From Flavobacterium salilacus subsp. salilacus (GTDB taxonomy: Bacteria; Bacteroidota; Bacteroidia; Flavobacteriales; Flavobacteriaceae): DNA of 64,000 nt. The position numbers and the translations under genes are program-made. The DNA is taken from positions 202,746-266,745 of the forward strand of contig NZ_SKBP01000004.1 of assembly GCF_004634195.1 (NCBI RefSeq). Direction: 5' to 3'. The notes below the pieces were generated by a model that saw nothing but the letters and a program-made list of their open reading frames with translations, made no database searches and was not told the DNA's origin. Below, in pieces: positions 26,320-35,876 of the stretch (the stretch's first letter is position 1; each line of letters opens with the position of its first letter).

Positions 26320-27468
26320 TTATTTTTTATGGATTAGTCGTGTTAGTTTAATAGATAAGTCAGTCAAAATTATTTTAGCATTACCATTACGTTCTATATG
26401 GTAAATGGCATCTGAAAGCTCTTTAAAAATATCATTTATGTTGTTTCCGTTAACAAACGGAGCAAAATTTTCCAGTTTAAATTTATCAACGGTAGGCTCT
26501 ATATACACCAGTGCTGTAGCCTGATAATTAAGCATTAACGCCTGTCGGAACATAGTAATACAAAAATCAAGAAACTGTTTTTGTGCTTCGCGCCCTATGC
26601 CCGCTATCTGCTCGCTCCAGTTTATCAGGTCGTGTATGGCAGCAGCATTACCCTTGGCTCTAAAAGCAGCACGTACCCACTGTACAAACCACTCTTCAAA
26701 CGGGTAGTCATCACCCTTTTTGTGCAACAAGTGCAGGGCTTGGTTATAGTTGCCTTGCGCTTGGTGTGCCAGCTTCTGCGCTTTGGCAGGGTCAATATTT
26801 TCACGTGAAACCAATGCATCGGCTATAGCCTGTTCGCTAAGTCCGCCAAAGTGCAGTATTTGGCAGCGCGACAATATGGTTTGCAATATATCATCTTCAT
26901 CTTCGGTTATAAGCAGGAAAACCGTTTTTTGCGGCGGTTCTTCCAGTAATTTCAGGAGCTTGTTGGCGGTAGCAGTATTCATTTTATCTGCCATCCAGAT
27001 AATCATTACTTTATACCCTCCTTCATACGCCTTTAGCGACAGCGATTTCATAATCTCCTGCGCTTCATCCACACCAATCTGCCCCTGTTTGTTAGCTATG
27101 TCTATTTTTTTATACCAGTCAAAAAGGCTTCCGTAGGGCGTTTCGGTAATAAACTCGCGCCACGATTTCATAAAGTTGGCACTCACAGGGTGGCTTTTTA
27201 CCTCGCTGTTTGGTGCTACCGGGAACACAAAATGCAGGTCGGGATGCGAAAAGTTTTTAAACTTCAGGTTACAGGCGGCGTTGCCATTGGTGTTTTCGCC
27301 ATTGGTATTACCACACAAAATGTATTGTGCATAGGCAATAGCCATAGGCAGTGTGCCACAACCCTGCGGACCCGCAAACAGTTGGGCATGCGGAATGCGC
27401 CCACTATCAGTACTTTTGGTCAGGTGGTTTTTAATGTGATCTTGCCCTAAAATTTCTGAAAAAAGCAT
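26320..27468 (-). CDS. holB: DNA polymerase III subunit delta'
   Basis: Delta' is the clamp-loader wrench subunit that helps load the sliding clamp. The 382-residue AAA+ protein begins MLFSEILGQDHIKNHLTKS and has a degenerate P-loop (GPQGCGTL at 33-40, lacking GKT). This agrees with delta' subunits, which do not hydrolyse ATP. The NKLLKLLEEPPQKTVFLLI block and the sensor-1 ILSRCQIL motif (an SRC motif) are present. A zinc-binding Cys cluster is only partly represented (Cys52, Cys65). The DoxX gene follows. A partial parS-like sequence lies inside it at 26797-26812. Confidence 0.9.
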   Translation of the reverse strand: MLFSEILGQDHIKNHLTKSTDSGRIPHAQLFAGPQGCGTLPMAIAYAQYILCGNTNGENTNGNAACNLKFKNFSHPDLHFVFPVAPNSEVKSHPVSANFMKSWREFITETPYGSLFDWYKKIDIANKQGQIGVDEAQEIMKSLSLKAYEGGYKVMIIWMADKMNTATANKLLKLLEEPPQKTVFLLITEDEDDILQTILSRCQILHFGGLSEQAIADALVSRENIDPAKAQKLAHQAQGNYNQALHLLHKKGDDYPFEEWFVQWVRAAFRAKGNAAAIHDLINWSEQIAGIGREAQKQFLDFCITMFRQALMLNYQATALVYIEPTVDKFKLENFAPFVNGNNINDIFKELSDAIYHIERNGNAKIILTDLSIKLTRLIHKK

Positions 27469-27786
27469 AGGACAAATATAGCAGAATTTGGGAGATTTGG
27501 CGTGTTATGGTTTATGAATTGCTTTGTCATTCTGAAGGTAGTAAGCGTGGTAAAGAATCTAAAAAAATAAAGATTGGAACGCGGATAACACAGATTTAGC
27601 GGATTATCGCTGTTATGCTCAATAGAGGTAAATATAGAGATGCTTTGTTACTCAGCAGGATAACAGATAGCTATTATATCGGTTGATTTATTTACTAAGT
27701 CATTTTTCAATCGCTATTTATCAAACTATTAGCAGAAAAAACTATATTTGCGTTTCTTCAATTAAAACCCAAATTGTTATACATAT
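27469..27786. repeat. 318-bp spacer with dispersed-repeat-like fragments
   Basis: No reading frame is supported. Two stretches resemble intergenic repeats I associate with Bacteroidota genomes: TGTCATTCTGAAGGTAG at about 27524-27540, and GGAACGCGGATAACACAG with GATTTAGCGGATTATCGC at about 27576-27611. They look like decayed, isolated copies. The pgk promoter box TATATTTG lies at 27743-27750. Confidence 0.4.
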
Positions 27787-28974
27787 ATGAAAACGCTTTC
27801 AGACATTGATTTTAAAGGTAAAAAGGCACTAATAAGGGTAGATTTTAATGTACCTCTTGACGAGAATTTTAACGTTACTGATACCACGCGTATTGATGCG
27901 GCAAAACCCACTATCGATAAAATTTTAAATGACGGCGGGAGTGTTATCCTTATGAGCCACTTGGGCAGACCAAAGGGTGTGGAGGAAAAATACTCACTTA
28001 AACATATTGTGGCAAAAACATCCGAGATATTAGGCAAAGATGTAAAGTTTGTAACTAACTGTGTGGGGGATGAGGCTGAAAAAGCTGCTGCTAACCTGCA
28101 ACCCGGTGAAATATTACTGTTGGAAAACCTGCGTTTTCACGAAGAGGAAGAGGCGGGCGATGATGCTTTTGCACAAAAACTGGCCAAACTGGGCGATGTT
28201 TATGTAAACGATGCTTTTGGTACGGCACACCGCGCGCATGCCTCTACAACCATAGTGGCGAAATATTTTCCTGAAAATAAGGTTTTTGGTGCGCTTCTTG
28301 CGAAAGAAATAGAAAGTTTGGATAAAGTATTAAAAAATAGCGAAAAACCGGTTACGGCTGTTTTGGGCGGAAGCAAAGTATCGTCGAAAATTACCGTTAT
28401 CGAAAATATATTGGATAAAGTAGATCACCTGATTATTGGTGGTGGTATGACCTTTACGTTTGTAAAAGCATTAGGCGGAAAAATTGGCGACTCTATTTGC
28501 GAGGATGATAAGCAGGAGCTTGCGCTTGAAATATTAAAACAGGCAAAGGCTAAAAATGTGCAAATACACCTTCCGGTAGATGTTATAGCAGCCGATGGTT
28601 TTAAAAACGATGCCAACACGCAAGTGGTTGATGTTAATGAAATTCCTGATGGATGGCAAGGGCTTGATGCCGGACCAAAATCATTAGAGAACTTTAAGAA
28701 AGTAATTTTAGAATCGAAAACCATACTTTGGAATGGTCCTCTTGGAGTTTTCGAAATGGAAAATTTTGCCAAAGGAACTATCACATTGGGCGAATTTATT
28801 GCCGAAGCTACACAGAAAGGTGCTTTCTCGCTTGTGGGCGGTGGCGACTCTGTTTCGGCGGTTAAGCAATTTGGTCTTGAGCCAAAAATGAGTTATGTAT
28901 CTACAGGAGGCGGTGCCATGCTGGAGATGCTTGAAGGTAAAACCCTGCCGGGTATTGCAGCAATACAGGAGTAA
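27787..28974 (+). CDS. pgk: Phosphoglycerate kinase
   Basis: Pgk transfers phosphate from 1,3-bisphosphoglycerate to ADP in glycolysis. The 395-residue protein is full length. It shows the N-domain substrate motifs [15 protein letters not shown] (residues 15-29) and [10 protein letters not shown], the [13 protein letters not shown] block, and the C-domain nucleotide-binding GGSKVSSKI and [14 protein letters not shown] near the end. It is a single-gene unit with a TATATTTG -7 box 37 bp upstream and no obvious terminator. Confidence 0.97.
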   Translation: MKTLSDIDFKGKKALIRVDFNVPLDENFNVTDTTRIDAAKPTIDKILNDGGSVILMSHLGRPKGVEEKYSLKHIVAKTSEILGKDVKFVTNCVGDEAEKAAANLQPGEILLLENLRFHEEEEAGDDAFAQKLAKLGDVYVNDAFGTAHRAHASTTIVAKYFPENKVFGALLAKEIESLDKVLKNSEKPVTAVLGGSKVSSKITVIENILDKVDHLIIGGGMTFTFVKALGGKIGDSICEDDKQELALEILKQAKAKNVQIHLPVDVIAADGFKNDANTQVVDVNEIPDGWQGLDAGPKSLENFKKVILESKTILWNGPLGVFEMENFAKGTITLGEFIAEATQKGAFSLVGGGDSVSAVKQFGLEPKMSYVSTGGGAMLEMLEGKTLPGIAAIQE

Positions 28975-29067
28975 CCCTGTTAAAATTTATACGAATACTG
29001 CTCCGTTTTAAGTTATAAGCTACAAGTGCTGTTACAATAGGTGCAGTTTAACGTTAAAAAGTAATTT

Positions 29068-30795
29068 ATGAACAAAAAGAGAATATTGTCTGTTGTTTTT
29101 GCATTCTTTTCTTTTGCCGTATTTGCACAGGAAAGTGCCGAAGCGGAAGTGAGTATGCCGGAAGTTAAACTTTCATATATCGATTCGTTAAAAGCTACAT
29201 TTATTCATAATGAAGAGCTTACCTGTGTGGACAGCCTTTGGGTAAAGGAATTGATAAGCGAGGATCTTTTTGCAGCAATGCAGGAGGATATACAAAATAT
29301 AAACCCGGATGATGAGGTTGATTACGACCTTTCTACTCCCATGCTAAAAGAAAGGCTTGCCAAACTCGATGCGGTTTCGCCTTTTCATATAGAATACAGC
29401 AAAGGGCTGGAAAATATTATAAAAGCATACCTTAAAAACCGTCCGAGATCTTTCAGCAGGTTAATGGCGTTATCAGAATATTATTTCCCTCTGTTCGAAG
29501 AGTACCTCTCTAAGTACAACGTACCAATGGAAATAAAATACCTTGCCGTGATAGAATCAGCATTAAACCCTCGTGCAAAATCGAGAGTGGGTGCCACAGG
29601 GCTTTGGCAGTTTATGTACCCTACGGGCAAACAGTTTAACCTTGAGGTAAACTCGTATGTTGATGAAAGGTGCGACCCTATAAAAGCTACCGAAGCCGCC
29701 TGCCAGTACCTGTCCAGCCTGTACAACATATTTGGCGACTGGGACTTGGTTTTAGCGTCCTACAATGCAGGGCCGGGCAACGTTACTAAGGCAATACGCC
29801 GTTCGGGCAGTTATAAAAACTACTGGAATATACGACCAAAACTGCCTAAGGAAACACAGGGGTATGTACCGGCTTTTCTTGCTACAATGTATGTATATGA
29901 ATACTCTAAAGAGCATGGCATTACAGGCAACAAAGCCCCAATGACTTATTTTGAAACAGATACCGTAATGGTAAAACGCCAAATGTCGTTTAAACAAATT
30001 GCCGGTTTGCTTGATGTGCCTATGGAGCAATTGCAGTTACTCAATCCTATTTATAAGCTGGATGTTATACCTTATACTATAGAGAAACCGCATTACCTGA
30101 GGTTGCCTAAAGATAAAATAGGCTTATTTACCTCTAACGAGAAAGCTATTTATGCTTATATAGATTATGAAGCCAACCAGAGAGAGAAGCCTCATTTTGT
30201 AACGGAACGTCAGGAGGCTGTTGCTCAGGCGAAGGTAATGGACGGTAAAAAAATAATTACTACTACCGAAACCTATAAGGTGAGGAGTGGCGACAATTTG
30301 GGTGCAATAGCCAATAAATATAATATATCCGTATCAGAATTAAAACAATGGAACGGTCTTAGAGGGAATATGATAAGGGCAGGGCAAAACCTGAAAATAA
30401 AAAAAGAAAAGATTGTTGATATGCCCAAACCCAAAGTGGAGGCTATAGCCGAAATTAAACCCAAAGAAGTTAAAAAAGAAAAGCCCAAACCACTGATGGT
30501 TGATATCATCAAGCCGGTTGATGAAGAAGCGGCTGATGAAGTTGCCGAAGAAACCGAAATAGGCGAAGAAACCGAAACGGTTGAAGTAGCCACCGTTACA
30601 ACCAAAGATAAGAAGGAAAAAGATAAGGAATTTGACTACGAAAAAGCGCATCTCTACATTGTTCAAAAAGGAGATTCGTTATTCAGTATTGCCAGAAAAC
30701 ATCCCGGCGTAACGGTAGAGAACCTGAAAAGCTGGAACAAAATACAGGGAGAAAACATAAAGCCCGGCATGAAGCTGAAGGTTATTGTTAACTAA
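29068..30795 (+). CDS. MltD-like lytic transglycosylase with two LysM domains
   Basis: A 575-residue exported enzyme (signal MNKKRILSVVFAFFSFAVFAQ) that would cleave peptidoglycan glycan strands to anhydro-muropeptides. The transglycosylase domain (about 140-270) has the catalytic Glu163 in AVIESALNPRAKSRVGATGLWQFM, then DPIKATEAACQYL and ASYNAGPGNV. Two LysM peptidoglycan-binding repeats follow (about 402-445 and 528-574), separated by a Lys/Pro/Glu-rich linker. This matches MltD. It is 93 bp downstream of pgk and overlaps nothing; the DUF4837 lipoprotein starts 16 bp later. Confidence 0.92.
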   Translation: MNKKRILSVVFAFFSFAVFAQESAEAEVSMPEVKLSYIDSLKATFIHNEELTCVDSLWVKELISEDLFAAMQEDIQNINPDDEVDYDLSTPMLKERLAKLDAVSPFHIEYSKGLENIIKAYLKNRPRSFSRLMALSEYYFPLFEEYLSKYNVPMEIKYLAVIESALNPRAKSRVGATGLWQFMYPTGKQFNLEVNSYVDERCDPIKATEAACQYLSSLYNIFGDWDLVLASYNAGPGNVTKAIRRSGSYKNYWNIRPKLPKETQGYVPAFLATMYVYEYSKEHGITGNKAPMTYFETDTVMVKRQMSFKQIAGLLDVPMEQLQLLNPIYKLDVIPYTIEKPHYLRLPKDKIGLFTSNEKAIYAYIDYEANQREKPHFVTERQEAVAQAKVMDGKKIITTTETYKVRSGDNLGAIANKYNISVSELKQWNGLRGNMIRAGQNLKIKKEKIVDMPKPKVEAIAEIKPKEVKKEKPKPLMVDIIKPVDEEAADEVAEETEIGEETETVEVATVTTKDKKEKDKEFDYEKAHLYIVQKGDSLFSIARKHPGVTVENLKSWNKIQGENIKPGMKLKVIVN

Positions 30796-30811
30796 TGTAA
30801 AAAAGCATATT

Positions 30812-31792
30812 ATGATGAAAAGAATGAAACAAATAGTATTTTTTGTTTTTGTTCTTTGCACTGCGGCCTGCAAAAATGACAACGACGGCGAAGCGACAGC
30901 ATCCAAAGGAAACATCAATGAGATATCAATCATTATAAATGATGCATTATGGAGTGGCGACGTGGGGGACAGCCTGCGCAAAAAGCTCGCTGCGCCGGTA
31001 GATGGACTTACCCAGGAAGAGCCGCTTTTTACCCTGAACCAATATCATGAAAGCACCTTTGGCGAAGCTCTTAAAAAAGGCAGAAACATTATTATAATCG
31101 ATAAAGGGGGCAAAAAAGAATATACTTCACAGAAAAACAGTTTTTGCGCACCGCAAAACATATTTACTTTTAGCGGAGAGACTATTGATGACCTGCTGGA
31201 TCTTATAGAGATGCATTCTGACGAAATAATCAGGAAAATAAAGGAAACTGAAATAGCCGAAAACCAAAAACGTAATAAAAAAGCGGGATTGCTGGATACA
31301 ATTCGCTTTAAACAACAATTTGATATATCAATAATGGTACCTGCCACCTATGCATATGCCATAGAAAATAAAAGTTTTGTGTGGCTTAAAAAAGATATAC
31401 CCAGCGGCAATACCAATATACTCCTTTACAGCGTACCGTATGACAGAATAGAACATGATAAAACGATACTGAGTAACATTATCAGTATGCGCGATTCTAT
31501 TGGTAATATGTACATACACGGGCAGGAAGAAGGTATGTATATGAAAACCGAAGAAGCCTACTCACCCTATTTATTCATGACAAGCTTTAAAGACAAGCGC
31601 GCTTTTGAAACACGGGGCAACTGGGAAATGGAAAATGATTTTATGAATGGTCCATTTCTTAATTATGCTATTCGCGATGATAAACACGAGTGCTATTTGG
31701 TGATAGAAGGCTTTATTTACAGCCCTTCATCACCCAAGCGCGACCTCATCATAGAGCTGGAGTCGATTATCAAGTCACTACAATTCCGGTAA
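30812..31792 (+). CDS. DUF4837 family lipoprotein
   Basis: A 326-residue lipoprotein. Start 30812 (ATGATGAAAAG) gives a normal signal peptide (MMKRMKQIVFFVFVLCTAAC, lipid Cys at about 20); the frame extends to 30785 but would overlap mltD. The family blocks INEISIIINDALWSGDVGDSLRKKLAAPVDGLTQEEPLF, VWLKKDIPSGNTNILLYSVP and TEEAYSPYLFMT identify DUF4837, a Bacteroidota periplasmic or outer-membrane family often next to lytic transglycosylases. Its reaction is unknown. It ends directly at the start of the 31793 gene (TAAATG). Confidence 0.88.
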   Translation: MMKRMKQIVFFVFVLCTAACKNDNDGEATASKGNINEISIIINDALWSGDVGDSLRKKLAAPVDGLTQEEPLFTLNQYHESTFGEALKKGRNIIIIDKGGKKEYTSQKNSFCAPQNIFTFSGETIDDLLDLIEMHSDEIIRKIKETEIAENQKRNKKAGLLDTIRFKQQFDISIMVPATYAYAIENKSFVWLKKDIPSGNTNILLYSVPYDRIEHDKTILSNIISMRDSIGNMYIHGQEEGMYMKTEEAYSPYLFMTSFKDKRAFETRGNWEMENDFMNGPFLNYAIRDDKHECYLVIEGFIYSPSSPKRDLIIELESIIKSLQFR

Positions 31793-32434
31793 ATGATTCA
31801 ATTTCAAAAAACACTTTTATACTATAAACTCCTACTTTTTGCAATAGTTATAAGTTTTTTTTCATTTACCTCATGTAAAACAAAACCCATAACAAAGTCC
31901 AAAATTGTAGGGAAATATTCCTGCAAAATATCTGACCATCATAATATCTCATTGATGCTTGAAGAGAGTGGCAGGTTTATATATGACTATAATGAATCTT
32001 TAAACTTCATGAAATCAGAAGGCGAATGGTTTTTAAAGGATAATACATTAATACTGAATAGCTGGAATATAGGGAAAGAGGATTACATTATTGTTGAAGA
32101 AAATAATAGTAAGCCAAAAAGATGTATTGAAATAAAATATTATGATAATTTATCCTTTCAATACTGTACAGTTATTCTAAATAATTCAGAAAAGATGTAT
32201 GCTGATGGAAATGGTCTAATTTTTTTAGATGTAAATCAAAAAGTAGAATCTATTAAAATTGAACTTTTTGATGATATTACTGTTTATGAATATAAGCCCA
32301 ATAATCCCGACACGAAGGTTTTCACTATTACTTTCATGCGTGATGGTTTTAATACGGTTTATTTTAATAATGAAAAAGGTAAATTTGTACATAATATGCT
32401 AAAAATTCTCAACAGAGAATTTATAAAACAATAA
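31793..32434 (+). CDS. Putative lipoprotein, unknown; probable inserted gene
   Basis: A 213-residue protein with signal LLLFAIVISFFSFTSC (lipid Cys near 28), followed by GKYSCKISDHHNISLMLEESGRFIYDYNESLNF, which looks like a lipocalin-like beta sandwich. It is not a recognised family. It is clearly more AT-rich than its neighbours. Its first 17 or so bases (ATGATTCAATTTCAAAA) nearly repeat the start of the next gene (ATGATTCAATTCAAAA), so it looks like a gene inserted at the DUF4837-GNAT junction with duplication of the start region. Confidence 0.65.
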   Translation: MIQFQKTLLYYKLLLFAIVISFFSFTSCKTKPITKSKIVGKYSCKISDHHNISLMLEESGRFIYDYNESLNFMKSEGEWFLKDNTLILNSWNIGKEDYIIVEENNSKPKRCIEIKYYDNLSFQYCTVILNNSEKMYADGNGLIFLDVNQKVESIKIELFDDITVYEYKPNNPDTKVFTITFMRDGFNTVYFNNEKGKFVHNMLKILNREFIKQ

Positions 32435-32435
32435 A

Positions 32436-32879
32436 ATGATTCAATTCAAAATAAAGCGATTTAACGAGTTTTCATTACACGAACTATACTCAGTGCTGCA
32501 ACTGCGCAGCGAAGCGTTTGTAGTAGAGCAAAACTGCATATATCAGGATATAGATGGTAAAGACGAAAAGGCATTACACCTATTGGGCGTTTATGAGGAT
32601 AAAATTGTTGCCTATGCCCGCCTTTTCGAGCCGGGATATTATTTTGAAGAAGCTGCCATTGGGCGCGTAGTTATCAGCAATAACTATCGTGACAGGAAAT
32701 GGGGACACCACCTTATGGATGCGGCTATAACCGGTATTGCAACGCATTATAATACCAATACCATTACCATATCGGCACAGTTGTACTTAAAAAAGTTTTA
32801 TGAAACTCACGGATTTATTCAGGTAGGTGAGGGGTATCTTGAAGATGATATTCCCCATATCAGGATGAAACGACAGTAA
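32436..32879 (+). CDS. GNAT acetyltransferase, ElaA type
   Basis: A 147-residue GNAT protein. The opening FKIKRFNEFSLHELYSVLQLRSEAFVVEQNCIYQDIDGKDEKALHLLG is the ElaA-family signature, and the acetyl-CoA-binding region is AIGRVVISNNYRDRKWGHHLMDAAI (a variant of the Q/RxxGxG/A loop: RDRKWG). The substrate is unknown. It starts one base after the stop of the inserted lipoprotein gene. It converges on the OmpA gene 58 bp further on; that spacer holds an ACTGCAACTG... repeat-like stretch. Confidence 0.85.
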   Translation: MIQFKIKRFNEFSLHELYSVLQLRSEAFVVEQNCIYQDIDGKDEKALHLLGVYEDKIVAYARLFEPGYYFEEAAIGRVVISNNYRDRKWGHHLMDAAITGIATHYNTNTITISAQLYLKKFYETHGFIQVGEGYLEDDIPHIRMKRQ

Positions 32880-32937
32880 ATGATTTAGATTTCATAGCGT
32901 ACTGCAACTGATTAGACTGCGACTTGAAAACGGAATA

Positions 32938-33756
32938 CTAAATCTTAGTAATAACCAGTTCTACCCTTCGGTCATATTCAGAGCCCTTGCCAAGCGGAAC
33001 GGTATTGCCATACCCTTTGTACGTCATTCTGTTGGCATTAATTCTTTTGCCGAGTAAAAATTTATATACTGTTTTTGCACGGTTTATAGATAACTCCCGC
33101 TTACGGGTATCCTTATCTATAGCTTCTTTTTGAAAAGTAGGAGTACAACATATATGACCCTGTATCTCGAATTGCAGGTTTTTATATTTCTGTAATAAAC
33201 GAGCAATTTTTTCAAGCTCCGCTCTCGATTTTCCTGTTAGCTTACTGCTGCCCCGTTCAAAAAGAATATTTTGCAGATAAATGCGGTCGCCCACAATCAA
33301 ATCCTTTTTTACAGTATTATATACGCCCGGCTCAAGCTTTGGCGGTGGCAGCGGTTCAAAGTTTACCACGACATCCACCCGGCGGTTTTTAGAACGCGCT
33401 TCCGATACGTTGTCTATATCATCTTCTAAAAGGATGCGCCCTTTACCCTCTATGGTTACAATAATTTTGTTTTTAATACCACTGTTTACCATTTTGTCTT
33501 TAATGGTATTAGCACGATTGTTAGACAGTTTAAAGTTGTATTCATCTTTACCCCTGTCGTCGCAGTAGCCAAATATCTGTATGCTTTCAATACGTGTGGT
33601 ATCTATCGCATTTATAAAAGCCACTACATTATTACCCTGTTTATCATCCAGATTATATTTGTCAAATTCAAAATATATGGAGTAAACAGTCTCCTCTTGT
33701 GCAAGCGTAATGTTGGTAACCAGCAGTAAGATTAATATGTTGAAAAATGTTTTCAT
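32938..33756 (-). CDS. OmpA family protein with two OmpA_C domains
   Basis: A 272-residue exported protein (signal MKTFFNILILLLVTNITLAQ) composed almost entirely of two tandem OmpA_C-like peptidoglycan-binding domains. The first is about 24-130 (YFEFDKYNLDDKQGNN, GYCDDRGKDEYNFKLSNNRANTI). The second is about 160-270 (ILFERGSSKLTGKSRAELEKIARLL, ELSINRAKTVYKFLL, GYGNTVPLG). No beta barrel or lipobox is present. Most OmpA family proteins carry one such domain at the end, so two alone is unusual. It sits 24 bp after kup on the same strand. Confidence 0.85.
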   Translation of the reverse strand: MKTFFNILILLLVTNITLAQEETVYSIYFEFDKYNLDDKQGNNVVAFINAIDTTRIESIQIFGYCDDRGKDEYNFKLSNNRANTIKDKMVNSGIKNKIIVTIEGKGRILLEDDIDNVSEARSKNRRVDVVVNFEPLPPPKLEPGVYNTVKKDLIVGDRIYLQNILFERGSSKLTGKSRAELEKIARLLQKYKNLQFEIQGHICCTPTFQKEAIDKDTRKRELSINRAKTVYKFLLGKRINANRMTYKGYGNTVPLGKGSEYDRRVELVITKI

Positions 33757-33780
33757 TATTCTGCTAATTTAATAAAAAAT

Positions 33781-35751
33781 TTACTCATCTACCCGCGTCA
33801 GCATGACATCTTCAGGCGGGTGTATTACTATCGGGAACTTTTCTACTTTAACAGAACTGCTGTCCAGCCCGAAAGCTCTGCCTTCGGAAAGGCTCACTTT
33901 TTTCAGCAGTTGGTATATATCCAGTATTATTCTTTCATACCAAGGCAGCTCATTATCATAGGACATGAATTTTTCTATAATTACAAACTTAAAATCGCCG
34001 ATAACATTGTTTCTGTTTAAAGATTCATAACGACTTGTAATATCTACTTCGCCGCGTTCTACCATATCTTTTACCACCTCTTTAAACAAAAGGTTGATTC
34101 GTGGTGCTACCCTGAAACCCAAATAAAAATCAACCCGAATTACATTATTCTCTATAATCTCGCGCACGCGATAATCCATCCGATACGGTTCATCAACTAC
34201 ATTAACGTGCAAAAACCAATATAAGTCTGCGCGTTTTGGTCTTTTTTGCAATATAGAATATAATACTTTCGACTCTATTTCGTCACTAAACTGGGCATTG
34301 GTTAAATACACCAGGTGTGTGGCATATTTAGGGATAGAAAGGTCGTTACTAAGCTCTGAAAGTACTGTTTTATAATTTTCTACTTTAGTAAATTCAGTAT
34401 AACCGCTTCGTATCTTTTTGGCGGTGTACCATACCGCCATGATTACACAGAGCATCCCGGCAATAATCAGCGAAACATAACCCCCGTGGCTAAATTTGCT
34501 GATATTGGCTATAAGAAACGAAAACTCTATAGTAAGATATACCAGCATAATGCCTGTAATGACAAAAGGGTTATAGCGCTTCATAATCATGTAAAAGTTG
34601 AGCAGTATCGTGGTCATAATCATGCAAAGCACGATAGCCAGCCCATAGGCCGCCTCCATATTGCCCGATTCCCTAAAGTGCAGCACGATAAACACGCAAC
34701 CCAGAAACAACAGCCAGTTGATGGATGGAATATAGATTTGTCCCCTAAAGTCAGTTGGGAATTTCACCGAAACTTTTGGCCAGAAATTGAGGCGCATTGC
34801 CTCGCTGATAAGCGTAAAAGAGCCTGATATAAGTGCCTGAGAGGCAATAATAGCTGCAGAGGCTGCAATGGCAATACCTACCGGAATAAACCATTCCGGC
34901 ATAATCAGGTAAAATGGGTTGGCAGGATTCCCTACGTGACCGCTCAAGCTGGTTAAATTGCTGCCGGTATGTGAGATAAGATAAGCTCCCTGCCCAAAAT
35001 AGTTGAGTACCAACATGATTTTTACAAATATCCAGCTTACGCGAATGTTATTCCTGCCACAGTGCCCCATGTCGCTGTACAAAGCCTCAGCCCCTGTAGT
35101 ACACAGAAATACAAAACCAAGCACATAAAACCCTTCGTGGTGTATGCTAAGCAAGTGAATGGCATAGTAAGGGTTAAGAGCTTTAAAAATACTCAGGTCG
35201 CCCGCTATTTGAATAACACCCAGTATGCCCAGCATACTAAACCAAACCAGCATCATAGGGCCAAAAAAACGACCCACGAATTTAGTGCCGAACCGCTGTA
35301 TAAAGAACAGCATAAAAATTATGGATATTACTATTGGTACGGTATCCAGTTCAGGGTTATAAATTTTAAGCCCTTCTATTGCAGATGAAACCGATATGGG
35401 CGGTGTGATGATGCCGTCTGCAAGCAGGGCACTACCACCAATTATTGCGGGTATGATAAGCCCTTTTTTCTTGAGCCTTTTTACAAGTGTGTAAAGTGAG
35501 AATATACCGCCTTCGCCTTTGTTATCGGCTTGTAGCGTGAGCAGTACATATTTTAGGGTTGTTTGTAATGTTAATGTCCAGAAGATACAGGACAGTGCGC
35601 CAAGTACAACCTCCTCCTTTATGGGTACTTCGCCCATTATGGCTTTCATAACATAAAGGGGTGAGGTACCTATATCCCCATAGATTATTCCTAATGTAAC
35701 AATAAGTCCTCCCGTTGTTACTTTACTAAGGTTGTTGTGATTACTGCTCAC
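33781..35751 (-). CDS. kup: KUP-family potassium uptake protein
   Basis: A 656-residue potassium/proton symporter of the inner membrane. The N-terminus GGLIVTLGIIYGDIGTSPLYVMKAI holds the family GDIGTSPLY motif. Next come NKGEGGIFSLYTLVKR and PAIIGGSALLADGIITPPISVSSAIEGL. About twelve membrane helices are followed by a cytoplasmic C-terminal domain of about 180 residues. The start codon is GTG at 35751; no ATG lies in frame upstream near the domain start. It is followed by the double OmpA gene, probably in one transcript. Confidence 0.94.
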   Translation of the reverse strand: MSSNHNNLSKVTTGGLIVTLGIIYGDIGTSPLYVMKAIMGEVPIKEEVVLGALSCIFWTLTLQTTLKYVLLTLQADNKGEGGIFSLYTLVKRLKKKGLIIPAIIGGSALLADGIITPPISVSSAIEGLKIYNPELDTVPIVISIIFMLFFIQRFGTKFVGRFFGPMMLVWFSMLGILGVIQIAGDLSIFKALNPYYAIHLLSIHHEGFYVLGFVFLCTTGAEALYSDMGHCGRNNIRVSWIFVKIMLVLNYFGQGAYLISHTGSNLTSLSGHVGNPANPFYLIMPEWFIPVGIAIAASAAIIASQALISGSFTLISEAMRLNFWPKVSVKFPTDFRGQIYIPSINWLLFLGCVFIVLHFRESGNMEAAYGLAIVLCMIMTTILLNFYMIMKRYNPFVITGIMLVYLTIEFSFLIANISKFSHGGYVSLIIAGMLCVIMAVWYTAKKIRSGYTEFTKVENYKTVLSELSNDLSIPKYATHLVYLTNAQFSDEIESKVLYSILQKRPKRADLYWFLHVNVVDEPYRMDYRVREIIENNVIRVDFYLGFRVAPRINLLFKEVVKDMVERGEVDITSRYESLNRNNVIGDFKFVIIEKFMSYDNELPWYERIILDIYQLLKKVSLSEGRAFGLDSSSVKVEKFPIVIHPPEDVMLTRVDE

Positions 35752-35831
35752 TTCTGTTAAAGTTAAAAAAGCAAAGGTATATGTTTTTAACTATTTGATG
35801 CCTATTCCCGCGGATATTTAAACTTTGACAA

Positions 35832-35867
35832 TAAAAATATCCTCTGTCTTTTAGGGCAGAGGATATT
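35832..35867 (-). terminator. Terminator after the S41 peptidase gene
   Basis: 11-bp stem AATATCCTCTG / CAGAGGATATT with a short internal loop region, followed on the minus strand by a T run. It lies just beyond the S41 stop codon. Confidence 0.85.
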
Positions 35868-35876
35868 GAGCCATTT

